From Sceloporus undulatus (Eukaryota > Chordata > Lepidosauria > Squamata > Phrynosomatidae), in assembly GCF_019175285.1 (NCBI RefSeq), contig NC_056522.1, positions 321,851,117 to 321,915,116 of the forward strand: DNA of 64,000 bases. Reading direction: 5' to 3'. Of this stretch, positions 34,756 to 45,700 are shown piece by piece. The position numbers and the translations under genes were made by a program. The notes under the pieces are model-generated. The model saw only the letters and a list, made by a program, of their open reading frames with translations, was not told the origin of the DNA and searched no databases. Positions within the stretch are counted from its first letter, which is position 1. Every line of letters begins with the position of its first letter.

Positions 34756-37700
34756 TATATTGTGAGACTTATACATTGTCTAGTGTGTTAAAGGGGTTGT
34801 GGCCATACATTGTTAATTGTCCTAATTACAGGTCAGGGTTATTAGCTTCAATTTCGGTCAGTTCACTACAATGGCTCCAAAAAGAAAAGGGATTGGGAAC
34901 AAAAAGGGTAAAGGCGCAGCACAAAAGGCACCGCCTAAGAAGATACATTCAGATGACAGTGAAGATGATACACCATGGGATGAGGCATTTAAGAGAATTC
35001 AACATTAGAATAAACAATGTCAGGATATGTGCATCTGACACCTTTGGCACGCAAAGCGTCTAAGATCTCTGATAAACGTTTGATGTATAACGAATTATGT
35101 TTTCGTATCTCTGCTCTAGAGCATTTAAATTCACAAGCTGACGGAGCTTACCAGTCGATGAGTCACAACGTTCCTGTACAAGAGTCTTCTGATGTTCAGC
35201 ATATCAATCCAGTTGAACAAGTGCCTGTTGTTATTTCAGGTGAGGCTTCTGACACTGTTTTCTGCACCTCACATTACTTGGCCATAGGTTTCAAATCAGC
35301 CCCAAGCAGCCCCTCAATCTACTCCTTCTCAACCTGCTCTCCCATTAGGGGTCCCTACGGTGGTGACGAACCTGTTTCCCCTTGGGGTCAGGTATGGGGC
35401 TGGCCTTCACCTCAGGTGGGATCTTTGGTAGCACAGTCTACCCCCTCTGGCCAGTCTGCCCCTTTGGCCAAATGTGGGGATGGCCATCTTATCAAACAGG
35501 GCCTCCCTTTGGGACACCTCATCAAGCTTTTCAGGGTCAAGCATTAGGTAGTCATCAGCTGACATACCCTACGGGTTATGAATTAGCATCTCTGGCTTCA
35601 ATTCTGACTGGTGATATTACTTTACCATTGGGAGATCATTTATCGCAAGCTACAAAGGATAAGATTTTAAAAGGTGAATACACTGACGTTTTTACGCTAA
35701 TGTTCAGAGAGCTAACCAAAGCTGAAAAAGATGAGCTTGATGATAAAGAAAAAGAAAAATTGAAAATGAGGCGGGTTGACAGGAATTGGTCTAATTGGTT
35801 TTCATGCTTTCTAATTTACGCTGGTTTCATTTCAAGAAATCAGCCTTGGCGTGCAGCTGCATTGTTCCAATACATCAACATCATTCATAGGGCATACATT
35901 GATTATTCAGGCCCGGCATGGTTACTCTATGACGAAGCATTCTGGATGCGAGCTGCCATCTATCCTTCCTTGAGATGGGATATGATGCACTCGCAGCTGT
36001 GGATGCAACTCATGACTCCAGCACGTCCTACTCAGGGAGAGCGTTCCCATAGTGGACAGTTGATTCAGAATACAGCTGCTGCACCTTCCTTTCGTGGCTC
36101 CGAGCCTCAAGGACAACAGTGTAAATTCTTGAGCTGGGACTTTGGGTCCCAGGGCTTCTGCAATAGAAAGGCATGTAAATTTAAACACAAATGTTCTCTG
36201 TGTGAGGCAAACCACTCCTTCAAAAATTGCAACCAGGGACGGGGCCAGTCCTCCCAGAAAGATCAGGATTCCAAAAAGGGGCCTGCCACTGGCAACCCTC
36301 CTGCAAAAGGGACCTAGTCCCATAAACTTAGAGACCCTCCCTGCTTGGTTAAGCAGTTATCCGCTAAAAGAGGCAGCCTTGTTTTTATTGGAAGGTTTTA
36401 CGGTGGGTTTTAAAATTCCATTTTGCAGTGTTCGACGCCCCTTCAGGTCACCCAACCTAAAATCGGTTCTAGGTATGGAGGACATAGTTAGACAGAAGAT
36501 ATCAAGAGAGGTTTCTGAAGGCAGGGTGATTGGCCCCTTCAGTGAACCTCCTATTCCAAATTTAAGGGTCTCACCTTTAGGGATTGTACCTAAAAAGACA
36601 TCTGGTGAATTTAGACTGATACACCATTTGTCCTATCCTAAAGGTGACTCTGTCAACGATTCGATTCCACATGAATTGGCCACTGTCCGATATACTTCTT
36701 TTGATTCAGCCATGAAGGAAGTAAGAAAGCATGGCATAGGGGCCAAACTGGCAAAATGTGATATTAAATCTGCCTTTACTTTTGCCTGTTCATCCAGAGG
36801 ATTCTGAATTGTTGGGTTTTTGTTTCGATGGTGAGTTCTATATGGATAGGGCTCTTCCTATGGGATGTTCCATATCTTGTTCTATATTTGAAACTTTCAG
36901 TACATTCTTGGAATGGGCGTTTAAGGCTGTCAGGTTTGTCAGTGTGGTCCATTACTTAGATGACTTTCTCTTTGTTGGACAATATTGTTCTGATCATTGC
37001 CTTAAATTACTACAATATTTTCAACTGCTAGCTGATGAGCTAGGTGTTCCTTTAGTGCCTGAAAAAACTGAGAGTCCATCTACCCAGCTTACGTTTTTAA
37101 GTATAATGACTGACATGGTCAATCAATGTTGTAGGCTCCCTGACGATAAGCTGTTTGATCTCAGACATAGGGTTCATACATTTTCCTCTCTTAGAAAGGC
37201 GACACTAAGAGAGTTTCAGGAGCTTATAGGTCATCTAAATTTTGCTTGTAAGGTGATAGCACCTGGCAGAGCCTTCCTGAGGCGCTTATGCAATGCTATT
37301 GAGGGGGGTTTATCAGACCCACCATAGGATTAGATTGACTTGTGGCATCCGCCAGGATTTACAAGTCTGATCAACTTTTTTAGACAATTTCAATGGTGTG
37401 TCGTTTTGGAGGGTGGAAAAGAAGTTAGAGGCTGCATTACAAATTTCTTCTGATGCAGCGAGATCAATTGGCTTTGGAATGTATTTCCGTGGGCGTTGGT
37501 GTGCTCAGAGGTGGCCAGTTGAGTGGAGTGAGTCAGGAATCACCTCTGATTTAACGTTTTTAGAGTTATTTCCCATTTTGGTGGCAGTATGGTTGTGGAC
37601 AGATGAATTGGCTAACTCCGCTGTTCGTTTTTGGTGCGATAATATGTCAGTTGTTCAGGTGGTTAATTCATTGACTTCTAAGTCACCTAGGGTGATGAGG

Positions 37701-38828
37701 TTGGTGCATACTTTCACATTACATTGCCTGTCTCACAACATTTTGTTCACAGCGTCCCATGTACCCGGAATTGTTAATGAGATTCTGGATTCTCTCTCCC
37801 GTATGCAGATGGAGCAATTCAGACAACTAGCTCCAGAAGCAGAAGATTCCCTGGACCCGATGCCAATGGACCTTTGGAACCTAGGCAAAGAGAAGTAGTC
37901 CGGGCTTTGGGGTTATCATTGGCGTCTTCAACCAAAAGTAGCTATGTCTGGGCAGTTAATGAGTTTCTCAAGTTCTGGCGTAGTTCTGGGTTGGCTGTTG
38001 TTTATCCGGTGCCTATTTCACATTTCCTTCAGTTCTGTGTGTTTTTATATAACAAAGGCTTAAAGGTTTCTTCTATTAGAGGCAGGCTTTCCGCTACAGT
38101 GTTTTGGCTGAAAGCCCAAGGCATACAGGACGCTACTAGAGACTTTACTATACATAAGGTCCTCGAAGGGTGGTCCAGTGAGATAGCTAAAACCAGAGAC
38201 CCCCGTGAGCCTCTCTCACCATATATTTTAAAATAAAGGGGCTTAATTCATCCTGGTCTTCCCTATGTCATTCTCCATATGAATCTATGCTATTCCATGC
38301 TGCTGCCTTAACGACCTTCTCTGGAGCTTTAAGAATAAGTGAGCTTGTTCTAGCTTCTAAAACCGATCAGACCAATAAGGCTCTATTATATCGAGATGTT
38401 AAGCTCCATGATAATTCGGTCCTTCTTTGTATACGATCTTCTAAGACCGATCAATTGGCCAAGGGCAGACAACTCAGGTTATTGACATGCACTGATAAAT
38501 TACCTTGCCCTGTTAGTGCAATGCGGTCGTTTCTGATCATGAGGGGTCCTTCGCCAGGTCCTTTATTCTGCCATTCAGATGGCTCTCCTCTTACCAAATT
38601 TCAATTTTGGTCTGTTACATCCAAAGCTTTGAATGTTTTAGGATTTGAGGGAGTAAAGTTCACCACCCACTCTTTCTGCATAGGTGCAGAATCCATGGCA
38701 GCTGCCTTGGGCATGTCTTCCAATGACTTTTGAATAAGATTGGTCGATGGAGGTCCAAAGCCTATCAATCATATGTGAGACCTCCGACTCATTAAATCTG
38801 TTGTTTTATTTCAGATGCAGTTTGCTCC

Positions 38829-39458
38829 GTGATGAGACACCGTGTGTTGATCTGTGGACACAGTATGGTGTTCTGGGCAGCCCGCCAAGCCAGGAGGAGC
38901 CATTTTGGAAGCCAGCTGGGGCTGTCAGATAAGGCCAGCGTTGAGTGGAGAGGTAAACGTGGCTTGCGGTGGCACAGGCTCCTGCAGCTGTTGTTTGGCG
39001 AAGGCCAGTGTCTGCCCCCTCATGCTTTGGTTATACATTTGGGCGGCAATGATTTGGGTTTTGTTAAAGGTAAAGCCTTGGTTCTTCAGGCCATATGTGA
39101 CATGCGTCTCATTCGAGAGAGATGGCCTTTTGTTACGTTAATATGGTCAGCAATGTTGCCATGCCAAGTTTGGAGATGTGGTTGTGATCCACACATCCTT
39201 AATAGGGCCTGCAGACGGGTCAACAACGAGATTCGCAAGGTGATGAACGGAGGACTGGGTTTTTATTTGGCACACAACGATATCGTGTTGCTGAGGCCAG
39301 AGCTCTACCGAGATGATGGCATTCACGTTCTGAGGTGGGGAACCAGATATTTCTTGGAGATCTGCAAGCTGGGGTGGCGGCCTACTTGGCAAGCCTTGTG
39401 GGGTATAGGGGCTAAGTTATACTTGCCCCTTATCTGTGGCATAGGCGAGGGGAGATAG
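38829..39458 (+). pseudogene. SGNH-hydrolase-like part of the Ngaro-like fossil
   Basis: About 210 codons downstream of the recombinase, on the same strand. Family blocks GHS, GGND and DGIH occur in the expected order and spacing for an SGNH (GDSL-like) esterase fold. Such a domain is known from Ngaro and a few other retroelements; its role there is unsettled. Its presence is the main reason for choosing Ngaro over DIRS1 for this element. Confidence 0.82.
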
Positions 39459-40024
39459 TCGGTTTGGTGAGCACCTCGGCACCCTCCTAAAGGGTGAAAG
39501 TGGGTCTTTGGAATGGAGGTTTACGTCTTGAGACTAAACACGAAGGGAAAGAGACTTGCCTTGGGGCTGGCTTGAGATTTAAACCCTCACTTAAGTCTTC
39601 AGAGTTAAGTGGGGGAGTCTTGGGTTGGCCTTCCAGATGAGGGCCGGCAAGGGAGCAACCCAAATTATGGATTGCCCTTGGGGCTCAGGTGTTTTCGCCC
39701 TTTGGAAGCTGGGGAATTGGTCTTGGAGCAGACCATCCGCCAGCTGTTCCTACACAAGGTTTCCCCCCCTGGGCTTGCAGTTCTCAAGAAATAAAGTTAA
39801 ATAGGTTTAATTTTAATAAAGCTGCCCATTTTATAACAGTTCTCTGTGTCTGGTCTCATTATTTAATGAGTTGGTCAGCAAGATTTGGTTTGTACAACCC
39901 TTCTGGATGTTTTTTTCAATAGATTCTACAAAGATGACCACAACTTCAGGTAACCCAAATGTAAGAATTCTGACATAAACCTTATGTCTTCCAACCTACT
40001 GCTTCTAGATGTTTGGGTCTACAC

Positions 40025-40961
40025 CAGGGGTAGGCAACCTTTTTGAGCCGGGGGCCAGGTTGCTGTCCCTCAGACAACTGGGGGGCCGAAGCCAGGGGGT
40101 AGAGCTTCCACCCTCCGGGGGCGGGGCCACATGCCAGGGTGGAGCTTCCACCCTCCAGGGGTGGAGCCAAATGCCGGGGGCGGAGCTTCCACCCTCCGGG
40201 GGCCAGGCCTCCTCCTCTTTGCCAGCCCCTGACAGGGCCCCAGGTCCTGTCAGAAGCTGGGAAAGAGCCGCCGGGGGCCGCCAGCGCTGAAGGTCTCCCC
40301 CTCTTTGCCGGCCCCTGACGGGGCCCCAGGCCTCGTCAGAGGCTGGCAAAAAAAGCCAGCAGGGGCCACCAGTGCTGGAGGCCTCCTCTGGCAAAAAAGC
40401 CGGCGGGGGTTGCCAGCGCTGGAGGCCTCTTCCTCTTTGCCGGCCCCTTTGCTGTCGCTGAGTGGCCCCAGCAACATCACATGGAAGGCCCCAGCGATGG
40501 CATTGGGCCTCTGGGAGGCCCGCTGCCGCCGCCGGAGCCCTCTTCAAAGGCCCCAGCAATGGTAATAGGCCTCCCAGAGGCCCGCTGCCGCCGCCGGAGC
40601 CCTCTTGGAGGGCCCCGGCCACCACAACGGGCCTCCCAGAGGCCCGCTGCGGCTGCCAGAGCCCTGTTCGAGGGCCCCAGCGGCCGCAGCGGGCCTCCTA
40701 GAGGCTACCGCCAATGGCGGCGAAGTCACGTGAGACTTCGCCTCTAAGCCACCGCCATTTTGTTTTGCAACATGGCGGCGAAGTCTCGCACGACCACATC
40801 AAAGGTCGCACAAGACTTCGCCGCCATTTTGAGAAATAAAATGGTGGCGCCCGAAGCGGCAAAATGCCACAATCGGCGGTGGCGGCAGGAGTGAGCAGGG
40901 GCTGGTCGAAAGGCCTCCGTGGGCCACATCTGGCCCGCGGGCTGGAGGTTGCCGACCCCTG
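40025..40961. mobile_element. hAT non-autonomous element, 937 bp, perfect 8-bp TSD
   Basis: Ends CAGGGGTAGGCAACCT and AGGTTGCCGACCCCTG are inverted repeats. An identical 8-bp duplication GTCTACAC lies at 40017-40024 and 40962-40969. The interior is GC-rich, with diverged tandem blocks around GGCCTCCCAGAGGCCCGCTG (about 40450-40720). Confidence 0.93.
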
Positions 40962-41098
40962 GTCTACACTGATCCCTTCTACAGGTGATTCATAAAATGT
41001 CCTTAAACCATAAAACTTCTGTGCTATAAATTACAGGTTTCTGTGCCAACCAACTCCCTTCCTACCCTCTAGAGAGCCAGCATGGGAACAGCCTAGAA

Positions 41099-41296
41099 CA
41101 GTGATGGAGAACCTCTTACAGACCAAGTGCCCAAACTGCAACCCAGACCCCACTTATTTATTGCAAAGTGCCACGTCCCTGTGGCTTTCTAGTAAGAAAC
41201 TCTGGCAAACTCTGTGCTAGGGCAACAGCATGTGTGCCCACAGAGAGGGCTCTGAGTGCCACCTCTGGCACGCGTGCCATAGGTTCGCCATCACTG
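41099..41296. mobile_element. hAT MITE, 198 bp, perfect 8-bp TSD
   Basis: CAGTGATGGAGAACCT at one end and AGGTTCGCCATCACTG at the other; GCCTAGAA duplicated at 41091-41098 and 41297-41304. No coding capacity. Confidence 0.93.
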
Positions 41297-41304
41297 GCCT
41301 AGAA

Positions 41305-42609
41305 CAGCAGCAGGAAATATGCAACGCACAGGCTGTTTTGAAGTCTCTGAAACCTTCTAGCATTGCCCCACCCCATTGAGAATAAAAATTCAGGCAAATT
41401 TTCAGGAGAAAAAACTCCCACCACAACAAAAAAATAACATTTGGGGTCCCTGTACCACTCACAGCTCTAACAAAAAGCTCAGAAATCAGCCACATTTTAC
41501 CCCAGTAGTGGAATGAGAACTGGTATCATTTCCTGGCACATATGAAACAATGGAGCAACCAGTGTAGTGCTGTGTGACCTCCATATCATAGCTAGTTGGG
41601 CACTCTGGGTAGAAGTGCAAGGCAACTTTTGTGTACTTCACTCTCCAGTACAGGACACTGAAAGCAATCATCAGGTCATTGCTAACTATTTACAATGTAG
41701 TGAATTTAAACATTTTTATAATACTTCACATACAAATAAATCATACAAATAAGTGCTGTTAATAGCATACAAATAAATCAACATCCTCAATCTTCACGTG
41801 ATGGTATAAGGTAGTTTGAAGTTCTCTTCACCTACTGTGCTCTATTTTCTTCTTGCTAAGTAAGGCGTGGTGGACTTGCCTCTATATTCGGTAATGGAAA
41901 GCTTTATAAAAAGATCCTCTATTCCCCAATCAAGTTGCCACTTCCTCCTCCCCGATTTGACTCTTGGCTGGCACAGAGTAGCATTTTGACATTTTAACTG
42001 CTTCCAGAATGATAGATGGTGACACCAACACATGAATCAAGCACAAGGTGGCAGTCCATCAATTGAATGAAGGCTTCACATGGCACTAATACACCTCTGT
42101 AAGCAGCAGGAGAGAACAGGAATGCACAGAAATATGATACTTTTGACTAATCTTTTAGCAGCATTAACATCGCTTGTGTAGCTAAGATCCCATCATATCC
42201 AATAATGAAGAAAGATTCCTATGAAGTCAGCTAGCATTTTGGAGATGTGGCACAAAAGTATGTCATACTGAGAATCCAGTCCATTACAAATAGTACGCTG
42301 GAAATGGGAATCCACAATGATTCTGAAGACAAATTATTTTTTTGAAGAGTGGACAAAATTTCAATTCTCTAGAATTAGACTGGACCAATATGCACGCATT
42401 TCATCTGAATGGCCTTTTCTGTTCCACTGTAACACAATCACATGTTCTTGAACAAATCTAGTAGCATTCATACCAAGAACAAAAGCTCAAAAACCAAACA
42501 GAGGCGTGATCATCTTGATATCAAGTGCAGAAAAATACATGTACACTTTACAGTCTTGGAAATCAAAGGCCTCTGTGGTTAAAGTATGATTCTTCTTTAA
42601 TGGCAAGTG
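41305..42609 (-). other. Likely IVD 3'UTR plus downstream DNA
   Basis: Directly follows the IVD stop in the gene's direction. No repeat recognised here, so part is presumably 3'UTR. Several plus-strand AATAAA at 41735-41780 are on the wrong strand for IVD. Confidence 0.45.
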
Positions 42610-42743
42610 TTACTTAAAGGCAGCATTAAATGCCCGTCCAATAATTATTCTCCGTACTTCACTGGTTCCTGCCCCAATTTCATACAATTTGGCATCACGC
42701 AGAAAGCGACCCATAGGGTAGTCATTGATATAGCCATTTCCAC
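42610..42743 (-). CDS. IVD: IVD last coding exon with stop
   Basis: 134 bp to the TAA at 42610-42612; acceptor CTTGCAG. Two bases join the previous exon to restore [10 protein letters not shown], then [20 protein letters not shown] and a C-terminus RAFNAAFK (human RAFNADFH). The acceptor lies about 135 bp from the end of the DIRS-like fossil. A 3'UTR must continue to lower coordinates; no convincing minus-strand AATAAA was found before the hAT element at 41.3 kb. Confidence 0.95.
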
Positions 42744-45700
42744 CTGCAAGATAAAGAGAAGATATGGAAGGCTAAGAAGAGACAAATGTACTGGACGAAG
42801 AATAATCATGTGGGAGAGAGGTCTGCAGGATGATGAATATTCAAGCATGAATAGTTGAAATGAGAATCGTGCATAAGGACAGGTTGCATACCTGTAACTG
42901 TAGTTCTTTGAGTGGTCATCCACACAAATGGGTTATTCTGTGCCTGCGCAGCATTTCTGGATCCTACTGGAATCGCTAGGGAAGACTTTTTGGCAGTAGC
43001 TCTGCCCATCCTTTATATAGGCAGGATGTCTTCCCACCCTTTTTCAGTTCCAAAAAGGTCTGCCGTAAGAGCAGACAAGGAAGAGAGAAGGACACAACAG
43101 AGGGGAAGATGGGTGGGATTTGTGTGGATTTGCAGATGACCACTTGAAGAACTACAGTTACAGGTAAGCAACCTATTCTTCTTCGTGGTCTCTGCGAAGA
43201 ACACAAATGGGTTAGACTGGCAAGCTTGTTTCTCTATGGAGGAGGGAGTGTCCTGGCAATAAATAAATTATTAAACCAAAAAAACAAACAAACCCCCCTC
43301 CCCCCCAAAAAAAACCCAATGTGAGTGTCAGTTATTTGACATGTGCCAACTAACCTTAGTGCATTCCGGAAAGGAGAACAGCTCTGCCAAAGGCTGCATC
43401 ACGTCGGAGTCTGGTATCAAGTCTGTAGTGCTTGATAAAGGTCAGTGGTTGTGACCATACCACAGTCTTGCAAGGGAATTCCAGCGAGGGAGGCTGAAGA
43501 TGCAGCTACTGCCCTGGTGGAATGGGCTCAAATTCAAGCAGGCGGAGTCTTCCCAAAAATCTCATAAGAGAGGAAGATTGTGGAAGTCATGCATTTGGAG
43601 AAACCTTGAGGTGTGACTGGAAGCCCCACTTTGGGGTTGGAGTAGCAGACAAAAAGTCTGGGAGAATGACGAGAGGACGCAGTCCTGTCGAGATAGAAGG
43701 CTAGCGCCCGCCTGACATCAAAACACTGGAGCCTGCACTCGGTGTCGGTGGTCAGGTTCGGGGCTAGCATTGGGAGAATGATGTCTTGACTGAGGTGAAA
43801 GGTGGACACAACCTTTGGTATAAAGGAAATGCCCGGACGGAGGACAACCTTGTCCTTAAAATTTTTCAGGTACGAGGGCACAGAGTTCACTGGTCTGGCG
43901 TGCTGAGGTGATGGCTACCAAGAAGGCTGTCTTCCAAGTGAGGAGCCTGAGGTCACAGGAAGCCAGAGATTCAAAGGGTGAGGTAGCGAGTGCAGCCAAG
44001 ATGAGCTAGAGGATCCAAGTGGGGGTTGGGATCACTACTGGTGGTCTTAGGTTGGCTAAGCCCTTACAAAAATTAATCACGAGCGGGTTGGTGAAGAAGG
44101 ATGGGTGGCCGGAAAATTGGAAGTGGGCACAGATGGCCGTGAGGTAGCATTTTAAAGACGAAATGGAGAGACTGGATGCTGAGAGGTGGTGGAGAAAGTT
44201 CAAAACAACAGAGACAGTGACCTTGGAAGAGGTGAGTCCCGCTGAGGACAAAAAAGCCAAAAATTTAGCCCATTTGAGGGCGTAGGAGCGCTGAGTGGTA
44301 GGCTTTTGGGGAAGCCACTCTGGCGATCAGAGGAAATGGAGGGAAGGCATAGAACTTTTTGCTGGACCATTGGAAGAGGCAGGCATCCCCTCGGGACCGA
44401 CATGAAGGGATCTTGGAACAGAAGTGGTCGCAGTGAGTGTTTAGATGAGAGTCAAAAAGGTCGACGTCCTGCGTTCCCCACAGAGAAAAATGGCGGAGGG
44501 CAACCTGAGGGGTCAGTTGCCACTCGTGACAGGAGTCCGGAGCTCTGCTCAGTTTGTCTGCAAGTTTATTCTCCTCTCCAGGGAGATGTATGGCTTGCAA
44601 GGTGAAACGTCTCCGGATGCACCAGTTCCAAATTTGAAGGGTGAGGCCGTGAAGGGTGGCTGACCTGGTACTGCCCTGCTTGTTGATGTAATACATCACA
44701 GTCATGTTGTCTGTGAGGAGGACGACGACCTGGTTTCGCAGGGAGGGTTTGAAGGCCTTCAGTGCCTTCTTTACCGCTAGCATCTCGAGCGCGTTCATGT
44801 GGAGTTGGCGCTCTTTGGGAGACCATTTCCTGTGGACAGAGAGGTCGTTGAAATAGGCTCCCCAGCCAGTGTTTGAGGCATCGGTGGTCAGTGAAGTCTG
44901 AGGCTGTGGTGGCAGAAAGGGAATGCCCACCAACACATTGAGTGAGTTGAGCCACCAACAGAGAGAGTGGGTGACAGGCCTTGGAACAGTGAGCCACTTG
45001 CGTGGATTGTCGAAGGTAGAGTTGAAGACCGAGAGGAGCCATTACTGGAAGGGATGCATATGGAGACGGGCCCACAGTGTGACATATGTAGTGGATGCTA
45101 TATGGCTGAGGGTGACCTGAGCTGCTTCCACAGTGATGAGCCGGAAGGCAAGGCAGTGACAAATTGCAGGCCCAAGGTTGAGAAACCTGTGATGAAGAAT
45201 GTATGCTCTGCAGGGCGTGGAGTCCAAGGTGGCTCCTATGAAGCGCACCCGCTGGTTTGGGCAGAGGATGGACTTTTCCTTGTTGATCATGAATCCCAAG
45301 TGGTGAAGGAGAGAGAGTGCCGACTCGAGATGGGAGAGGAGCATCTGCCTGGACGGGGCCACGAACAACCAGTCGTCGAGGTAAGGAAAGACGATGATGT
45401 TTAGTTGGCGGAGGTATGCAGCTATGACTGCCATTCACTTTGTGACCACTCTTGGTGCAGTGGAAAGTCCAAAGGGCATTACTCGGTACTGAAAGCAAAT
45501 GGGGCCAACAGAGAAGGCGAGAAGGTCCCGGTGGTCCTCTTGGATGCTAATGTGGAAATAGGCATCTTGAAGATCCAAGATGGCAAACCAGTCTGACTCC
45601 TGCAGGAGAGGCAAGATGGAAGCCAAGGTTACCATACGGAAATGCTTGTAAACAATGAAAGAGTTCAGGAAGCGCAAGTCCAGTATGGGACAGAGGTTGC

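Larger units (their letters stand above)
33690..39880 (+). mobile_element. Ngaro-like YR retrotransposon fossil (DIRS order)
   Basis: LTR-kin fossil in plus orientation, about 6.2 kb. Parts in order: GC-rich leader with a TATTTAAG promoter-like box (about 33.7-34.5 kb); simple repeats; gag-like part with a CCHC-type cysteine cluster (about 34.9-36.3 kb); reverse transcriptase with YLDD box and RNase H (about 36.3-37.8 kb); tyrosine recombinase (about 37.9-38.75 kb); SGNH-hydrolase-like part (about 38.8-39.5 kb); 3' region with AATAAA signals to about 39.8 kb. The RT-RH-YR order plus an SGNH part is characteristic of Ngaro. It is broken, with roughly half a dozen or more breaks. The split direct repeats expected for Ngaro could not be paired, so both ends are estimates. 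Confidence 0.85.

Noticed and set aside
38829-39458. Independent host esterase gene
   Set aside because: Same strand and immediate downstream position of the YR part, plus known SGNH cargo in Ngaro, make it part of the element.
40005-40747. Open frames of 80-206 codons around 40.0-40.7 kb
   Set aside because: They lie inside a non-autonomous hAT element with a GC-rich tandem core; no transposase motif.
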